A stretch of 64,000 nucleotides of DNA from Ophioderma brevispina (lineage: Eukaryota > Echinodermata > Ophiuroidea > Amphilepidida > Ophiodermatidae), in contig JAMKCH010051755.1 of assembly GCA_023653785.1 (NCBI GenBank), forward strand, positions 1-64,000. Reading direction: 5' to 3'. Of this stretch, positions 1 through 11,569 are shown in pieces (within the stretch, counting starts at the first letter, position 1; each line of letters opens with the position of its first letter). The notes beneath the pieces are model-generated. The model did no database searches, had not been told where the DNA came from, and saw only the letters and a program-made list of their open reading frames with translations. A program made the translations under genes and the position numbers.

Positions 1-1239
1 GAGTTCGCCTTGTTATCTTATCATATATGGGCAGGATTATGTGCATTTGTGATGTTAATTTCTTCCCAACATTTGAACAGTTCAAATCATTTTTTTTTTG
101 CTCTTTTTAACATTCTTTCTTTGCTTTCTTTAAATAAATAGAAGTGGAAATTCGGATAGAAGTCTGGACGAAATTCATTTTTGGAACAACAAAACCGGAT
201 CAGGATTCCCTCAACTCTCTCTAGCGCGGGTCAATCACTGCTAATACAGTGGATAGTGACAAGGTAAATTAGTTAACAAAACTAAGTGTATGTACTTATA
301 TCTTGAAGAGACCAGTTCTTGATGATAACACCAGTGTGCCCGGCGCTCACACACGAACATACAGACATACTCAAACATGATTTATGAAACTCATGCATAC
401 TCCTCATTCCCCACCCACACAAGTTTTTTCTATGCTTCTGCGACATCAAATGAACGATCTATTGTTATGGTGGAATAACTTCCGAGGACAAAAGGACATC
501 ACCTGAGGGTTATACACCAATCCGGATTTTCACACATTCCACACTCACTGTCAGCCATAGCGGGGTTGCATCTTGCTTGAATTCACCCAAATGTGCAGAT
601 TAAGTGTAAGTCTTTTTGAATTATACCTTAAACAAGCGTGTACAGACGTACAAAAGATTGGGTAGGGTTTGGGTTGGAGGCCCCCCATTAATGGGCGGAT
701 CAATTCTGACCATCATTTGGCTGGTCCGGATTGTCTATTGCTCTAAAGAATTTGTTTTGTGTTAGGTCCTCAGTAAGTTGTAAGCCAAAATCGCCTCCAC
801 ACATGCCTCTTGTAATGAGTCTTATGTGGGCCATGCATTTATTAGATAATTTTGTTTCTTCTGCCCTCACTGCTTCTCTACCTTCAACTGCTCTCTAAAT
901 TTCATGGCATAATTAAAAAACTTGCGGCGGGTGCATACAAGGTTGTCCTGTCAGATCGTGCATCTACAACTTGCAGAGTGCGTTGTGTTTGTTGAGGTCT
1001 GTGTAATGGTTGCCGTTGAAAGCATACTTACCTACACATATCCACATGTGTCATCAAGTTTCACTTTTTTTTTAATGTCTTCAGAGTTACTTGACATAGG
1101 TTGATGGGATTATATATTCTGAAAATGGGGTCACCAAAATTTGATCTCAAATGGAAGGTACCATTACATTAAAAACAAAAATATCTAAAATTTAAGTTTA
1201 AGAAGTGTTGAGATGAGTTCACATCCCCACACTCAGACA
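1..1239. other. AT-rich non-coding sequence
   Basis: No exon-like reading frame, RNA gene or clear repeat was recognised. Open frames are short and have no family resemblance or convincing splice context. Confidence 0.5.
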
Positions 1240-2350
1240 AAGTTAAACCACCAAATCATTGTTGTGTTGTCTGCAAGATATTGAACATAGTGATGGGCTT
1301 GGTTGTGTGGCTGCAAGAGGGTACATAGGGATTGTTTGGGTGTGTTGTCTGCAGAGGGTACATAGTGATTGCTGTGTTGTGTGTCTGCAAGAGGGTACAT
1401 AGGATTGCTTTGTGTGTTGTCTGCAAGCGGGTACATAGGGATTGCTTTGGTTGTGTTGCAAGAAGGGCACATAGGGATTGTTTGTTCTGTGTCTGCAAGA
1501 GGGTACATAGTGATGCTTTGTTGTTGGCTGCAAGAGGGTACATAGTGATTGCTTGTTGTGGTGTCTGCAAGAGGGTACATAGGGGATGCTTGGTGTGTTG
1601 TCTGCAAGAGGGAACATAGGGATGCTTTGGTGTGTGTCTGCGAGAGGGTCCATAGGATTGCTTTGGTGTGTTGTCTGCGAGAGGGTACTAGGGGATGCTT
1701 GTTGTTGTCTGCAAGAGGGTAAATAGGGATTGCGTGGTGGGTTGTCGCAAAAGGGGGGGGGGGGGGGGGGAGGGTACATAGGAATTGGCTGTTGTTGTGT
1801 TGTCTGCACGAGGTCTTTTGGTTTAGCTCTAGTGAGTGTTTGTGTGTTGTCTGCAAGAGGGTACATAGGGATTGTTGTTGTGTTGTCTGCAAGAGGGTAC
1901 ATAGGGATTGCTGCTGGTTGTTGTCTGCAAGAGGGTACATAGGGATTGCTTGTTGTGTTGTCGCAGAGGGGTACAGGGATTGCTGTTGGTTGTCTGCAAG
2001 AGGGTACATAGGGAATTGCTTTGTTGTGGGTCGCAAGGAGGGTAATAGGGATGGCTTTGTTGTGTTGTTGCAAAGAGGGGTACAAATTTTTTTTTTTAAA
2101 GGATTGCTTGGTGTGTTGGTCTGAAAGAGGGACCATGGGATTGCTTTGTTGTGTTGTCTGAAAGAGGGTAGGGCTAATAGGGATTGCTTTGTGTGTTGTC
2201 TGCAAGCGGCGTACATAGGGTTGCCTTTGGTTGTGTGTTGTCTGCAAGAGGGTACATAGGGATTGCTTTGGTGGTTGTCTGCAAGAGTGGTAACATAGGG
2301 ATTGCTTGGTGTGTTGTTGCAAGCGGGTACATAGGGATGGCTTTGGTAGG
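1240..2350. repeat. Minisatellite, about 38-bp unit, roughly 28 copies
   Basis: The core TGCAAGAGGGTACATAGGGA recurs about every 38 bases, followed by a TTGC/TTGTGTTGTC stretch. Units differ mainly by one-base gains and losses. A run of 18 G lies at 1753-1770 and a T-rich run near 2087-2095. On the minus strand the array stays open for several hundred codons in two frames, giving low-complexity repeats such as NPYVPSCRQ, but this follows from the repeat period. I see no promoter, splice site or domain that would make it a gene. Confidence 0.95.
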
Positions 2351-2370
2351 TGATGTGACTTGGGGTCAAC

Positions 2371-2455
2371 TTCCTTTTCTTTCTTCTGCTTCTTTTTCTT
2401 CCTTTTTTCGTTCCTTTTTTTTTTTCTCTTTTTCTTCCTCTTCTTATCCCATTTT
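2371..2455. repeat. Polypyrimidine (CT-rich) tract
   Basis: This is an almost pure C/T stretch next to the minisatellite. It resembles the low-complexity tails common in invertebrate introns. Confidence 0.8.
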
Positions 2456-2564
2456 AAACCTAAAAACAAAAATTGCCTGCTGTTTCCACATACATGCACA
2501 TGTTTTTACAACTTGGGTTTGTAATGGTCCTTGGTAGGTTCCTCACAGCTTCTCTTCTCATGAG

Positions 2565-2795
2565 TGGGGACAGAGGTCACTCGAGGTCAGAGGTCATTCC
2601 CCAAAATGGTCAGAGTTATGAATTGTATTTGGTGTTTCCACATATGTTGATCGCTTTTTCATGAACACTTAATACAACGGCCCTTCCGTAGTGTCCCACA
2701 TGTTTGGTGACCTCATGTGACCTTACAATGGTCAAATTATAAAAGTGCTTGGTGTATCCAAATGTCAATTGATTTTCATGACACATGGCCCTTGA
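2565..2795. repeat. Two-copy tandem repeat of about 108 bp with AGGTCA words
   Basis: Two diverged units each run from TGGTCA through a TTGGTGT(A/T)TCCA block and a TTTTCATGA block to GGCCCTT. The first contains AGGTCAGAGGTCA. It belongs to the AGGTCA/TGACCT-rich repeat class seen elsewhere in the window. Confidence 0.6.
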
Positions 2796-2890
2796 GGAAA
2801 TGGTGTGGTCTAGTGGTTAGCATGCTTACCTCTGGAGCAGAGGGCTCCGGTTCTAATCTCAGTGATACCACTTGCCTGGATTTAATTCAA
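2796..2890 (+). repeat. tRNA-derived SINE head
   Basis: A pol III A-box-like TGGTCTAGTGGTT is followed about 45 bases later by a B-box-like GGTTCTAATC. The outer bases TGGTGTG and TGATACCA can form most of an acceptor stem. The T stem pairs poorly and the anticodon loop lacks the usual T33, so this is a tRNA-derived SINE or tRNA pseudogene, not a working tRNA. Confidence 0.55.
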
Positions 2891-2899
2891 GGACTCAAT

Positions 2900-4053
2900 T
2901 TGGGATTATAATTTGTATCTCAGATATTTTTAAAACCTGAATACCACTTTCGCCATGGTTCATTTGACATGGGCACAGGAACAATGAAAGCTTGCACTTT
3001 CCCATTCGGTTTATTTTGTGGTGTTTGAATGTTGCAATATGGCACTGTTAATCTGCTGCCTCTAGTTGCATTGTGTCTGTCTAGTAAATTAATAAGTTGT
3101 GAAGTCTCTAGCAATTTTGCATACAGCCCCGATTGCGAATTGAATCACCTTGTGATTATTATTATAGTGTTTAAGTGTCTGTTTTGCTGTGTGAACCACT
3201 ATCGTGCTCCTTATTCAATTTTATTAGTTTATAACAAACATTGAGATAGATTCCAATCAAATAGACATTTTAGTTGACCCGTACAAATGTTCTTAACATT
3301 TGACCTATATCTCAATAACTATACATCACAGACATCAAGCTATTTAATCCTTGTTTGGAAACAAGAATTTTAGGACTTTTCAAGTGAAATTGCATCATTC
3401 TATTAATTTACCCCCAAATTTTTTTTATGAAATTTAAATTTTAACTCTTTTTGCGCCTAATTGGACGTTTTTTTTATATATGTTTTTTTGGTAAAATTAT
3501 ACAAGTTTAAGTTATTGTTGTAGAGTATATGCACACTATGCTTCTCTTATAGGCAGGGATCTGCATTCATATGGGCAGTGCATGATTTCCTTAGCCATCA
3601 AACTTTCTCATACATCCGCAGGGACATAAATTTCACATCGCCAAACTTACTAATCTGCTTGTACTAATCTACATTTAATTGGACGATGGCACATCTTTCC
3701 TATATCTTGGTGGTCTGCATAAGCCTGCTGTCAGCCAGTGGATATGCAATATTTGCTCTATTTTAAGATGTGCAACATTAGCTTTTAAATATTAAGAGTT
3801 CAGAATTATTTTTATACTCGATTGGGTATAATAAACCGGCAAATTGTATGCTAGTACTCACTAATGAATTACGTCATTCCTTAAGATAACCTTTTTCCAT
3901 GACTTTGTGACCTGCCTGAGACTTGATAGTTTTGCAAAGCCTGCCACCACTTGATGCAGTTTGGTGAATTGACAGGCTCACTGGTTATCCTGCAGCATAT
4001 TGAATCTGCACCGTAGCAGTATAGTACTCCTATTTTCTCTCTCTGTCATGTAG
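2900..4053. other. Probable intron upstream of the SH3 exon
   Basis: This is AT-rich with no recognisable domain. It ends in a CT-rich tract (near 4031-4047) and an AG at 4052-4053, a good acceptor for the next feature. Confidence 0.5.
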
Positions 4054-4279
4054 GAGTCACGCCTCAGTTCTGAGCTGTGTTTAGTATTAGATGATTTTGA
4101 AGCAACAAGTAGTCAAGAGCTTTCTGTACACAAAGGACAGACAGTGGAAGTAGTGGAAAGGATAGACTCCCACCCAGAATGGTGCATAGTAAGGGCATTA
4201 ACACAGGACAACACATCAGCAGTGGAAGGATTGGTACCCATATCATTGCTAAGCAGTTCTGTTCTACCTGAAGATTTGG
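4054..4279 (+). CDS. Exon encoding an SH3 domain, TRIO/Kalirin RhoGEF-like (partial gene)
   Basis: This 226-base exon runs from an AG acceptor after a CT-rich tract to a GTAAGT donor at 4280, and encodes 75 codons plus one base. The translation has the SH3 ALYDY-like strand as LVLDDFEATSSQELSV, then HKGQTVEVVERID, the conserved W in PEWCIVRAL, and the closing EGLVPISLL. The order of F-A-S-EL, GQTVE, ER, W and EGLVP matches the first SH3 domain of TRIO and Kalirin, large spectrin-repeat GEFs for Rac/Rho that act in axon guidance. In that family the SH3 follows the first DH-PH unit and helps regulate it. It starts in phase 0 and ends in phase 1. No GEF, PH or kinase exon is seen here, so family assignment rests on this domain alone. 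Another GEF SH3 is possible. Confidence 0.75.
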
Positions 4280-5108
4280 GTAAGTTCTTTCATAAACATA
4301 ATCCACAATTATCAGATAAAAATATTTTAAGGTGTTTGATGTGTGATCTGTTTACACGCACAATGTTTTGGGCCTTTAGCATTCAATTTAGCTCCAATGC
4401 CAGTGGCAAAGATAAGAATTTGCATTTTGCTGTGTGAAGCTTCCATTTTCAGATACCACAGATCTCTGTGCATTTTGTTTGACAATTGTGCAAAGAATTA
4501 AAACTAAATCGGATTCATAAACATTATTATGATAGAAGTGTGATTAGACAAAAATCATGCATTGATATTTGTCATTGTATGGTGTATATGTTAAATATGC
4601 GGTGTGCTTATAACATAAAGCACGGCGTTGGATTGATTAATGTTAGGAGCATGTGTGTGTGTGTGCGTGCATCTTTTTCGTTAGAACAATTAGCAAAACT
4701 GCATTAGATTTTATGACATATTTCAATATTTGCGTAAAAATATCTGCTGTATAAAACGTTTATTTTTATTTATCTGCATATTTTTAATTTGTTGTGCATT
4801 GAAAATAATGCACTTGCATCAGTTTGACCAGACTCGTACTGACAATGGGCCCTTACGGGGTTTGTGCCATTATCAAACTGAGCATGCATTCATTTGATTT
4901 TTTTTTGCCGATGCACTCAAAGCTAAAGATATTAAGCCATTAACCTGTAATTATAAAGTCGTACATCATCTATGCTTAGGTTCACAGCTATGCTGTATAC
5001 TGAATGTACTCAATATACTTGAAAAGTAATTTGCGCAGATTCCACATTTTTTACTTTTGCAAATCAACCGTGTCAACATTTTTTAGGACATGCTGTATTT
5101 CTTGCAAA
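4280..5108. other. Probable intron sequence
   Basis: The stretch follows the SH3-exon donor. It holds a short GT microsatellite near 4651-4668 and otherwise nothing recognisable. Confidence 0.5.
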
Positions 5109-5147
5109 ATACTACTACTACTACTAATAATAGTAATAATAATAACT
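5109..5147. repeat. Trinucleotide microsatellite (ACT/AAT)
   Basis: A run of ACT triplets grades into AAT triplets. Confidence 0.85.
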
Positions 5148-5179
5148 CAAACAGTGGAATAGGGGGAAATTTTCATCAT

Positions 5180-5875
5180 TCATTAGGTTATAATGAGTTT
5201 TTTTCTTATTTTAATTAATATTCATATCTTTGTTATTCTAGGGGATTATCCTTCATTTGCATAGATTAATATTCATATCCTTTGTTATCCAAAATGGGAT
5301 AAACTGCAATACAAAGGGATACGTTTGGGGGAAACGATATTTCGCCCTCCACTAAGATGCATTTGAGGCGTGAATAACAAAGCCAATTTTGCCCTGACGT
5401 AGGGGATAGCATAATAACAATAACACTAATAATGTTAGGACAAAATTTTACATATTCATTAGGTTATAATGAGTTGTATGAGCTGTCTATACAGGGGTGT
5501 GAGAAGCTATGGACAAAAAATGAGGAAAAAAGAGGAAACAGGGGAAAAAATAGGAAAAAAGGAGTAAAAATGCCCAAAACAGGCAGAAAATCAAAGAAAA
5601 AGCTAACATTTTGGCACTAACAAAATTTCAAAAACGAGGAAATCCTCTTAAGAGGAAATTTCACACCCTGTCTATAGCAAAATCCTGTTACAGACAGCCC
5701 GTCATACAAAATCTCAAAATTTACATAAATTTGCTTAAATTGATATTCATTTCCTTCGTTATGCTAAACAGAATAAAATGCAGTACAAAGGGTTATGTTA
5801 AGGCAAAGCAATATTTCACCATGTCATAATGAGTGAATGACAAAGGTCCATTTTGCCTTAACATAGATTTAAAGG
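5180..5875. repeat. Two diverged copies of an interspersed repeat
   Basis: Blocks near 5262-5400 and 5736-5870 share the order: TGATATTCAT-like start, CCTT(T/C)GTTAT, AATG(C)AGTACAAAGG, a purine-rich AACGATATTTC/AGCAATATTTCAC, a GTGAATAACAAAG/GTGAATGACAAAGG motif and a TTTTGCCTTAACAT-like end. A less certain relative lies at about 14680-14870. The segment between the copies is unrecognised. Confidence 0.5.
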
Positions 5876-7390
5876 GGCATTTCGTGATCCACAACCTCCC
5901 CCCCCCCGACTTACCTAAAAGAAGTTGAGATTTTTATATCATCTGAACCGTTAGCATTAGAAATCCATGTGTACCTAATCTTACGTGCAAATTCGGTCGT
6001 ATCTGTAAGAAATTGGCAATTTTGTATTTTCTGAAACGGACAGAAATTACAGCACAGTGGTCTATGGGAGCGTGGGAAGCAAACAATTGCTCATAACACA
6101 AAACTGCAAGATCAGAATCAACTCAAGCTTTGTAAATAAGCTTTTCTCAAGGGTGTCTAGTGAACATTGAATCACAAAATGCAACCTTTAAAGTTATATT
6201 AATAATAAAGCGAGCACTAAACAAGCTCTTACCTACTAACATGTGTGATGACAAATCTGCAAAAAACAATGTAGCTGATCTTTGCAAAGGTAAACTTTCT
6301 GAACAAATGTTCTGTACACTGTTCTTGGATGTATAAGGATCATTTTATAACCAAGGGTCGCTCGGCAAAATCAACAAGAAAGTGCATTTCCATGCTGTGA
6401 AGTGTATGTAGTAATAGGCTTGGGCAGTAACATTTACCCATATCTACTGTCCGTCAGTGAGCTTGTCGAATCAAAACAGTTTGCCCAAGTGCACAACATG
6501 TTGGCTGGAGTGGGGCTAGAACCCTTTAGAACCGGCTGTCATATCCACTGGATCACATGTAGTAAGTAGGTATGTCACACCATTTGATGCAGTCTATGCA
6601 GTGCCATTCAATTTTGGAGGCTCTAAAGAAGTTGGGTAGCAGAAATGCAGAACAGAAAGAATTTTTGAAAAGCAACTTAAAGTTCTCAAGTTATGATAAA
6701 AAAATGTGCATTTTTCAGTCACTTTTGGCAAAAGAATGTAAAATTGATTTGTTTTTTAAAGTAACAAAAACTATAGTAAGATTCAACCCATCGTGTCACC
6801 TCTAGTACTTTTCCGAAGGTATGGGCATTGAATGAGGGGCATGCCGCATGTGCAGTGCGTGGAAATTCAAATTGAGATTAAAATTCCACGCTACGTCTAA
6901 TGAAACATGTAGTCCGATAGCAGAGAGAAACCAATTCTTATATTAATGAAAGCATTCAAGTCAATGTAAGTGCATTTGCAGCTACAAAAACATAGCTCTC
7001 AAAACATTCTGACTAATCGCATTTGCTTCAGTGGTATTCAATGTAACAGGTGAGTTGAATGTTACTGACTTTTGAGCGCCCGTGTTTTGGATACAAAGAA
7101 CACAAAGTCTTTGAAAATGATGGCAATTCGAAAAGCAATTGCAAGCCAGATTATCTTAATTCTCTCATGAAACAGGTGAATCGGCCCTTATCCCAACTAA
7201 TCGACGCTGTCCAAAACTTTTCCTCTGGTGACACGATGGGTTGAAACTAGTATAGTGGGTAACCAATATTTTGTGCAACTCTCAATATTTTCTAATACTC
7301 AGCTGTGCACACTTTGATGAAAAATATCAGGGCTCTAAATGCTTTATTTTTATCATGAGCAATCCTCAAAAGTGCACACACACTGAAAAT
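5876..7390. other. Intronic or intergenic sequence
   Basis: A C-run sits near 5899-5908 and a SINE-like segment at 6425-6560 (listed separately). The open frames at 6572-6805 and 7059-7244 show no domain or good splice sites. Confidence 0.4.
6425..6560 (-). repeat. Possible tRNA-derived SINE fragment
   Basis: On the minus strand GATCCAGTGGAT resembles an A box and GGGTTCTAGCCCC a B box, at roughly tRNA spacing. The stems are poor and no second copy was found here. Confidence 0.35.
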
Positions 7391-7394
7391 CTTG

Positions 7395-7974
7395 GTGATA
7401 GTGTGGGTTGGTATGTCAATGAAACAGTTCCCGTAGGATTTGGTGCTAAAGTTGATTTTCTTGCTGTTTTTCATTCAATAGGGACCAGACAGTCAGAAAA
7501 TGTTGGGGTGCAAATTTTCGGACTGCTTCCCCCTTCCTCAAGGGGGGAAATGTTACTACAGGGAAAAATTTAAAATCGATTCAAATTGTGTTTTAATGTA
7601 CATTAACATGTTTGTCTCCTTATAAGGATTAGAAAAAGTATATATTTACCTAGGTTCCGACCTTTAGTTAAAGCGCTATAGCCCCATAATGGTTCAAGGT
7701 CATCCTGGGGTAATGCTCAGATTTTGTTGAAACTGGTGATAAGTTGTATTGTCTCGCAGGATCCAAAAATGTATTATTTTACAGTGTGTGACGTTTGGTT
7801 GGCTAATTACATAGCAAAATGTCGCAAGGGTCTACATGGAGAAGGAGGCATCAGTAGGAAAATTTGCACCCCATCATTTTCTGACAGTTTAGGTCCTATT
7901 GAAACCCAAACAGCAACAAAATCAATTTTAGCATGAAAATCCTACAGGAATACACACCAACCCACACTATGAGG
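7395..7974. repeat. Inverted repeat, arms of about 135-145 bp
   Basis: The arm at 7395-7540 (starting near GATAGTGTGGGTTGGT and running to GGGTGCAAATTTTC) recurs inverted at 7841-7974. By eye they match at about 75-80 percent with small gaps, around a 300-base spacer. It may be a foldback element or a pair of old interspersed repeats. No transposase-like sequence is present. Confidence 0.65.
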
Positions 7975-8273
7975 GCAATTTCAAAAGACTCACTCCTGTA
8001 AGGGAATTGGCCTGACTATCACAAGAGGTTTATGCTGTTGGCTCATCAGTGTGTGGAGCACAGAGTCTTCCGCTACTTTGTATGACAGGCAGTCACACAA
8101 CCACTCTCTCCATCAGTTACTGTGCCAATATTTATTAGAAAACTGTTAATGGGATACTCAAGAAATGTGAAAAAATGGCTAAGTACAGCTAATTAAAATG
8201 CAAAATGCTGTAACCCCAGAATGCAATACCTTATCATCAAGAAAATTGGCATAGATCATGTTTGCCTATAGAC

Positions 8274-9584
8274 CCGGTGGGCTCACTCCCCTGGCAGGGG
8301 GCACGCGCATGACCGTTACCAGAAGTACAAATTACCCCCTTTCTCGGTCAATTTCAAGGATAAATAATGAAATTTTACCCCCTTTTTTACTCCAAAACAA
8401 GGACAAAATGGTACTTTGAAACACCCCTATTTTTAAGATTCCGAGGACACATTTGCAAATTTACCCCTATTTTTAAGATTCCGAGGACACATTTACAAAT
8501 TTACCCCTATTTCAACATTTCAAGGATGAGGCTTTTATACATGTTTTTCAGCAATTAACAAGGCATCACATAATTAAAGTAGTACCCCTTCATTTGTATA
8601 TAAATTAGGGATACACACTGGTGTTTGTTGAAATACAAATATTTCTGTGAAACGATTTTTTAATTTAAAAATTAAATTTCCCAGGACCCAAGGCCAAGCA
8701 AGAAGTCTTCTTAAAACCAAAAAAAAAACATCGCTGGCGTGGGAAGGACGATTAATGAATTTCTATTGCAACCTATTTACTAATAAATCCATATAAATTC
8801 TGGTTTTATAAGCTTCATCCTCTGGGCTTCATCGAATACCCTGGTACTTTTCACCATGAGTTCCAAAACTGACGAATTCAACAACCAGACTCATGTCACT
8901 GTTCATTCACATGCACGAAATTCGAGATCAAAACTAAGTTTACAAAGAAATTCTAAACTTACCTTGTACTCGGATGTGCACTCCAGGTGGATGGTCACAG
9001 TATGCGCATTTTATTGACCCTGATTCTAATAAAAATTCCTCACACTCCAAGCATTTTTGACATTTGAGTCCCTTTATGATCAGGAGCCATTTTAGCACAG
9101 TTGAAATTGAATCCTTCGTCACACGCAGTACGCGACGACTGCTTCACGTCTCTTTGCTCCAACGGTGCATCGTGCGTGAAAGAGGGACACAGTCACTTAG
9201 GCTAAACGAGCTGCTGTATTCAGAGACAACCCGTGGCTATTCTAAAATTTCCGCGCATCGTATCTACGGGATCTACGGCTAAGCACTGTACAGAACGGAA
9301 GAAGAGGCAACACGGGATGAGTACCGAATGGGATATATTCCCGGAAATAATATTTTTTCTTGTGATTTATTTGGTGATCTTTCCTGTGGGATCGGGAAAA
9401 ATGATACCCTATAACCACAAGAACCCCTTTTTTTTAATCCGCGGACATTTAGGCGATAAAAACACCCCTTTTTTCCCAGTTCACGGACAATTTTGTCCGC
9501 GGACATTCCCTCAAAATGACCCCTTTTTCCGCGATTTTGGTAACGATCATGCGGTCAATATGGTAGGTTGAGTGAGCCCACCGG
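8274..9584. mobile_element. Non-autonomous DNA transposon with CCGG-ended TIRs and 10-bp target duplication
   Basis: The left end CCGGTGGGCTCACTC (8274-8288) and right end GAGTGAGCCCACCGG (9570-9584) are perfect 15-base inverted repeats. The 10-mer GCCTATAGAC lies directly outside on both sides (8264-8273 and 9585-9594), a clear target-site duplication. Similarity goes further in: GACCGTTACCAGAA on the left and its inverted counterpart near 9536-9550. The 1311-base interior has near-duplicate 45-base blocks around 8430-8510 and a minus-strand exon-like segment, but no transposase. Mutator-like elements make duplications of about 9-11 bp, so they are a candidate, but the superfamily is not proven. 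A second element of the same type is at 36727-37791. Confidence 0.85.
8963..9122 (-). pseudogene. Zinc-ribbon-like exon carried inside the transposon
   Basis: On the minus strand an open frame of about 53 codons ends exactly at CAAG|GTAAGT, a near-ideal donor, in phase 1. It encodes CQKCLEC, an 11-residue spacer, then CAYCDHPPGVH. That gives C-x2-C-x2-C-x11-C-x2-C with two trailing histidines, the pattern of a small zinc-binding module. No ATG opens this frame near its left end: the only candidate is a GTG at 9122, so the true start or acceptor is unknown. It could be a 5' exon of the parent transposon or a captured host exon. A chance cysteine cluster cannot be excluded. Confidence 0.4.
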
Positions 9585-9596
9585 GCCTATAGACCT

Positions 9597-10020
9597 TTAG
9601 GCCAAAAAAAAGTTAGTTTGTCAGAACCCAACTGACCCTTAAAAAACCCTGCCCACTCAAATTGTTATGCAAATTGGCACAAAATTTTAAAAAAATAAGC
9701 CAATCATTCACAATTAAAAAAAATAACAATAGGCTAGAGAGATGAAAAACATCAAAATACGACAAACAACAAAGAGGGTGTTTTCAGCCAATCCCATAAT
9801 GCATTGCAATGTGCCTATACTGTACTGTATAGTACAATATAGTATATTGTACTGTACTGTACTAAACACATATCAGTACTTGGGGATAAAAAGCGTTCAA
9901 GAGGTTTAAGGACAAAACATTCATGATCATGATAAAAAGTCCTTTACTGGCACTGGCACTTTGTGAGCTTAAATGAGTGTAAAAGTCATTTTCTTATGAG
10001 GTGAAATTTCCAAAAACTGG
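9597..10020. other. Non-coding, with a possible Harbinger-like end and a short hairpin
   Basis: TTTAGGCCAAAAAAAAGTTAG at the start resembles the GGCCTAAAAAAA termini of the elements at 21801 and 56104, but no partner end was found. At 9831-9853 AGTACAATAT and ATATTGTACT form a 10-bp hairpin with a 3-base loop, in a TGTACTGTACT-rich stretch. Confidence 0.45.
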
Positions 10021-10021
10021 T

Positions 10022-10230
10022 GCTTCTATTTTACACATTATATACATAACGAAATGATCCAACTAGTGCATTTTTTGTGTTCAAAAAAGCCTTGAGACAC
10101 CCCTAATGCCCCATTAAAATTTCAGTATGGCACCTAGCCTGGTGCAGTCCCACGTTGCATCGGTACGACGAAGGCCCCATCACTATCGTCCCGCCCCCCA
10201 CAATTCCTTGCTCTTTTTTGTGTCTAAGTT
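10022..10230 (-). repeat. Partial copy of the MITE found at 19087-19418
   Basis: The segment contains GATCCAACTAGTGC, TTTTTTGTGTTCAAAAAAGCC, AGACACCCCTAATGCC, CATCGGTACG and CACAATTCCTTGCTC in the same order as the reverse complement of 19190-19380. The inverted partner arm is missing, so it is a truncated or internally deleted copy. Confidence 0.7.
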
Positions 10231-10426
10231 CGGGGCGCCATGTTGGATTTTTACTGGATATTTTATACGTAATTTTTTTTCCCCATTATTGCCGTTATTG
10301 AGACATATATAATAATATTATCTATCTGAATTAACGTTTATTGTGTCAACCGACCGAATGTTCATTGGAGGCACATACTAGTCCAAAATTCTGTGTGTCC
10401 ATGTGTGTGTCCGTCGTATGACTTCG

Positions 10427-10775
10427 TTAACCTTTTAAAAATGCTCTGCTGCTAAATGCTAAGCCCGATTTACTTCTAACTTGATAGGGTGAGAGAGTCA
10501 GGTGCCACAATAATCATGTGTAGCTTTTTTGGCTGCATTATTTGCTAATTCATGAATTTTGATTAGCTTATTTGTGTATTTTTCAGACATTTCGGTTAAC
10601 CTTTTTTAAATGCTCTTCAGGCTAAATGCTATCCCCGATTTACTTCTAACTGATAGGTTGATAGAGTAAGGTGTCACTATATCATGTGTAGCTTTGGCGG
10701 GATTTTTGCATATATCAATGAATTTTAATTAGCTTATTTTGGCATATTGTTCAGCCACATTTTCGGTTCAACCTT
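10427..10775. repeat. Tandem duplication, about 165-bp unit
   Basis: Two adjacent copies share GTTAACCTTTT, AAATGCTCT, GGCTAAATGCTA, CCGATTTACTTCTAACT, GATAG, ATCATGTGTAGCTTT and a TTTAATTAGCTTATTT-like end. A third, weaker partial copy starts near 11571. Confidence 0.75.
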
Positions 10776-10790
10776 TTTTTTTTTTTTTTT

Positions 10791-11510
10791 TGTGTGCGCC
10801 TGCCCTTAAGGCAGGAAGACACAAGGGTCACTTTGTCCACTGTTGTTGTTGTCTGTTTTTGATGATGTCTGTTGTTGAGCTGTTGTGAAAAAGGGTTAAC
10901 TTGCATGTAATATCCACATACTTGATGGATTTAAACCAAACTTGGGTCACCGGTGCAACATGGCATCCAGACACCCCCACTTGTTGATGATGTCAAAAAG
11001 GTCACATCCAAGTCAAGGTCATGTGAGGTCAAGTTTAAAATAGGCTGAAAATGTTAAAATTGACTTCATATTAAAAGTTGAAGTTCAATTGGGAACCAAA
11101 CTGATCAATAGGTGCACATGGGATCCCTCATTTGTTGATGAGGTCAAAGGTTCACATGCCAAGGTCAAAATGTCATGTTGAGGTTCAAGTTGTAAAATAG
11201 GCTGAAAAATGTAAAATTGACCTCATATGAAAAGTTGAAGTTCATTGGAACCAAACTTGAAATCATAGGTTCAACATGGGATCCTTCACTTGGTTGATGA
11301 GTCCAAAGGTCACCATACAATGTCAAAGTCCCATACCATGTCAAAGCCATGTGGAGGTCAAGTTGTAAAATTGGCTGAAATTGAAAATTGACCTCATTTG
11401 AACGGTTGAAAGTTCATTGAACCAAACTTGATTAATAGGTGCAACATGGGAGCTCTCATTTGTTTGATGAGGTTTAAGGTCACATATCAAGGTCAAAGGT
11501 CATTTAGGCC
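10791..11510. repeat. Interspersed repeat with 5' hairpin and four tandem units of about 170 bp
   Basis: A hairpin-forming start (CCTGCCCTTAAGGCAGG inside a GTGTG/ACACA stem) precedes about four units. Each has AACCAAACTTG, GGTGCAACATGG(G)AT, TTGTTGATGAGGTCAAAGG, AGGTCAAGTT and AAATAGGCTGAAAATG. The last unit holds a perfect AGGTCAAAGGTCA at 11490-11502. The same hairpin and first unit recur at 25735-25985, and the hairpin alone at 63091-63119. Confidence 0.8.
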
Positions 11511-11569
11511 TATCATTCACTAACCCACCCCGCGACGGCATGCGACACAAACGTCCCGGAACGCGATGG

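Noticed and set aside
1233..2499. Minus-strand open frames of about 380 and 420 codons
   Set aside because: They coincide with the minisatellite. The 38-bp period cycles through frames without stops, and the protein is simple repetition with no start context or domain.
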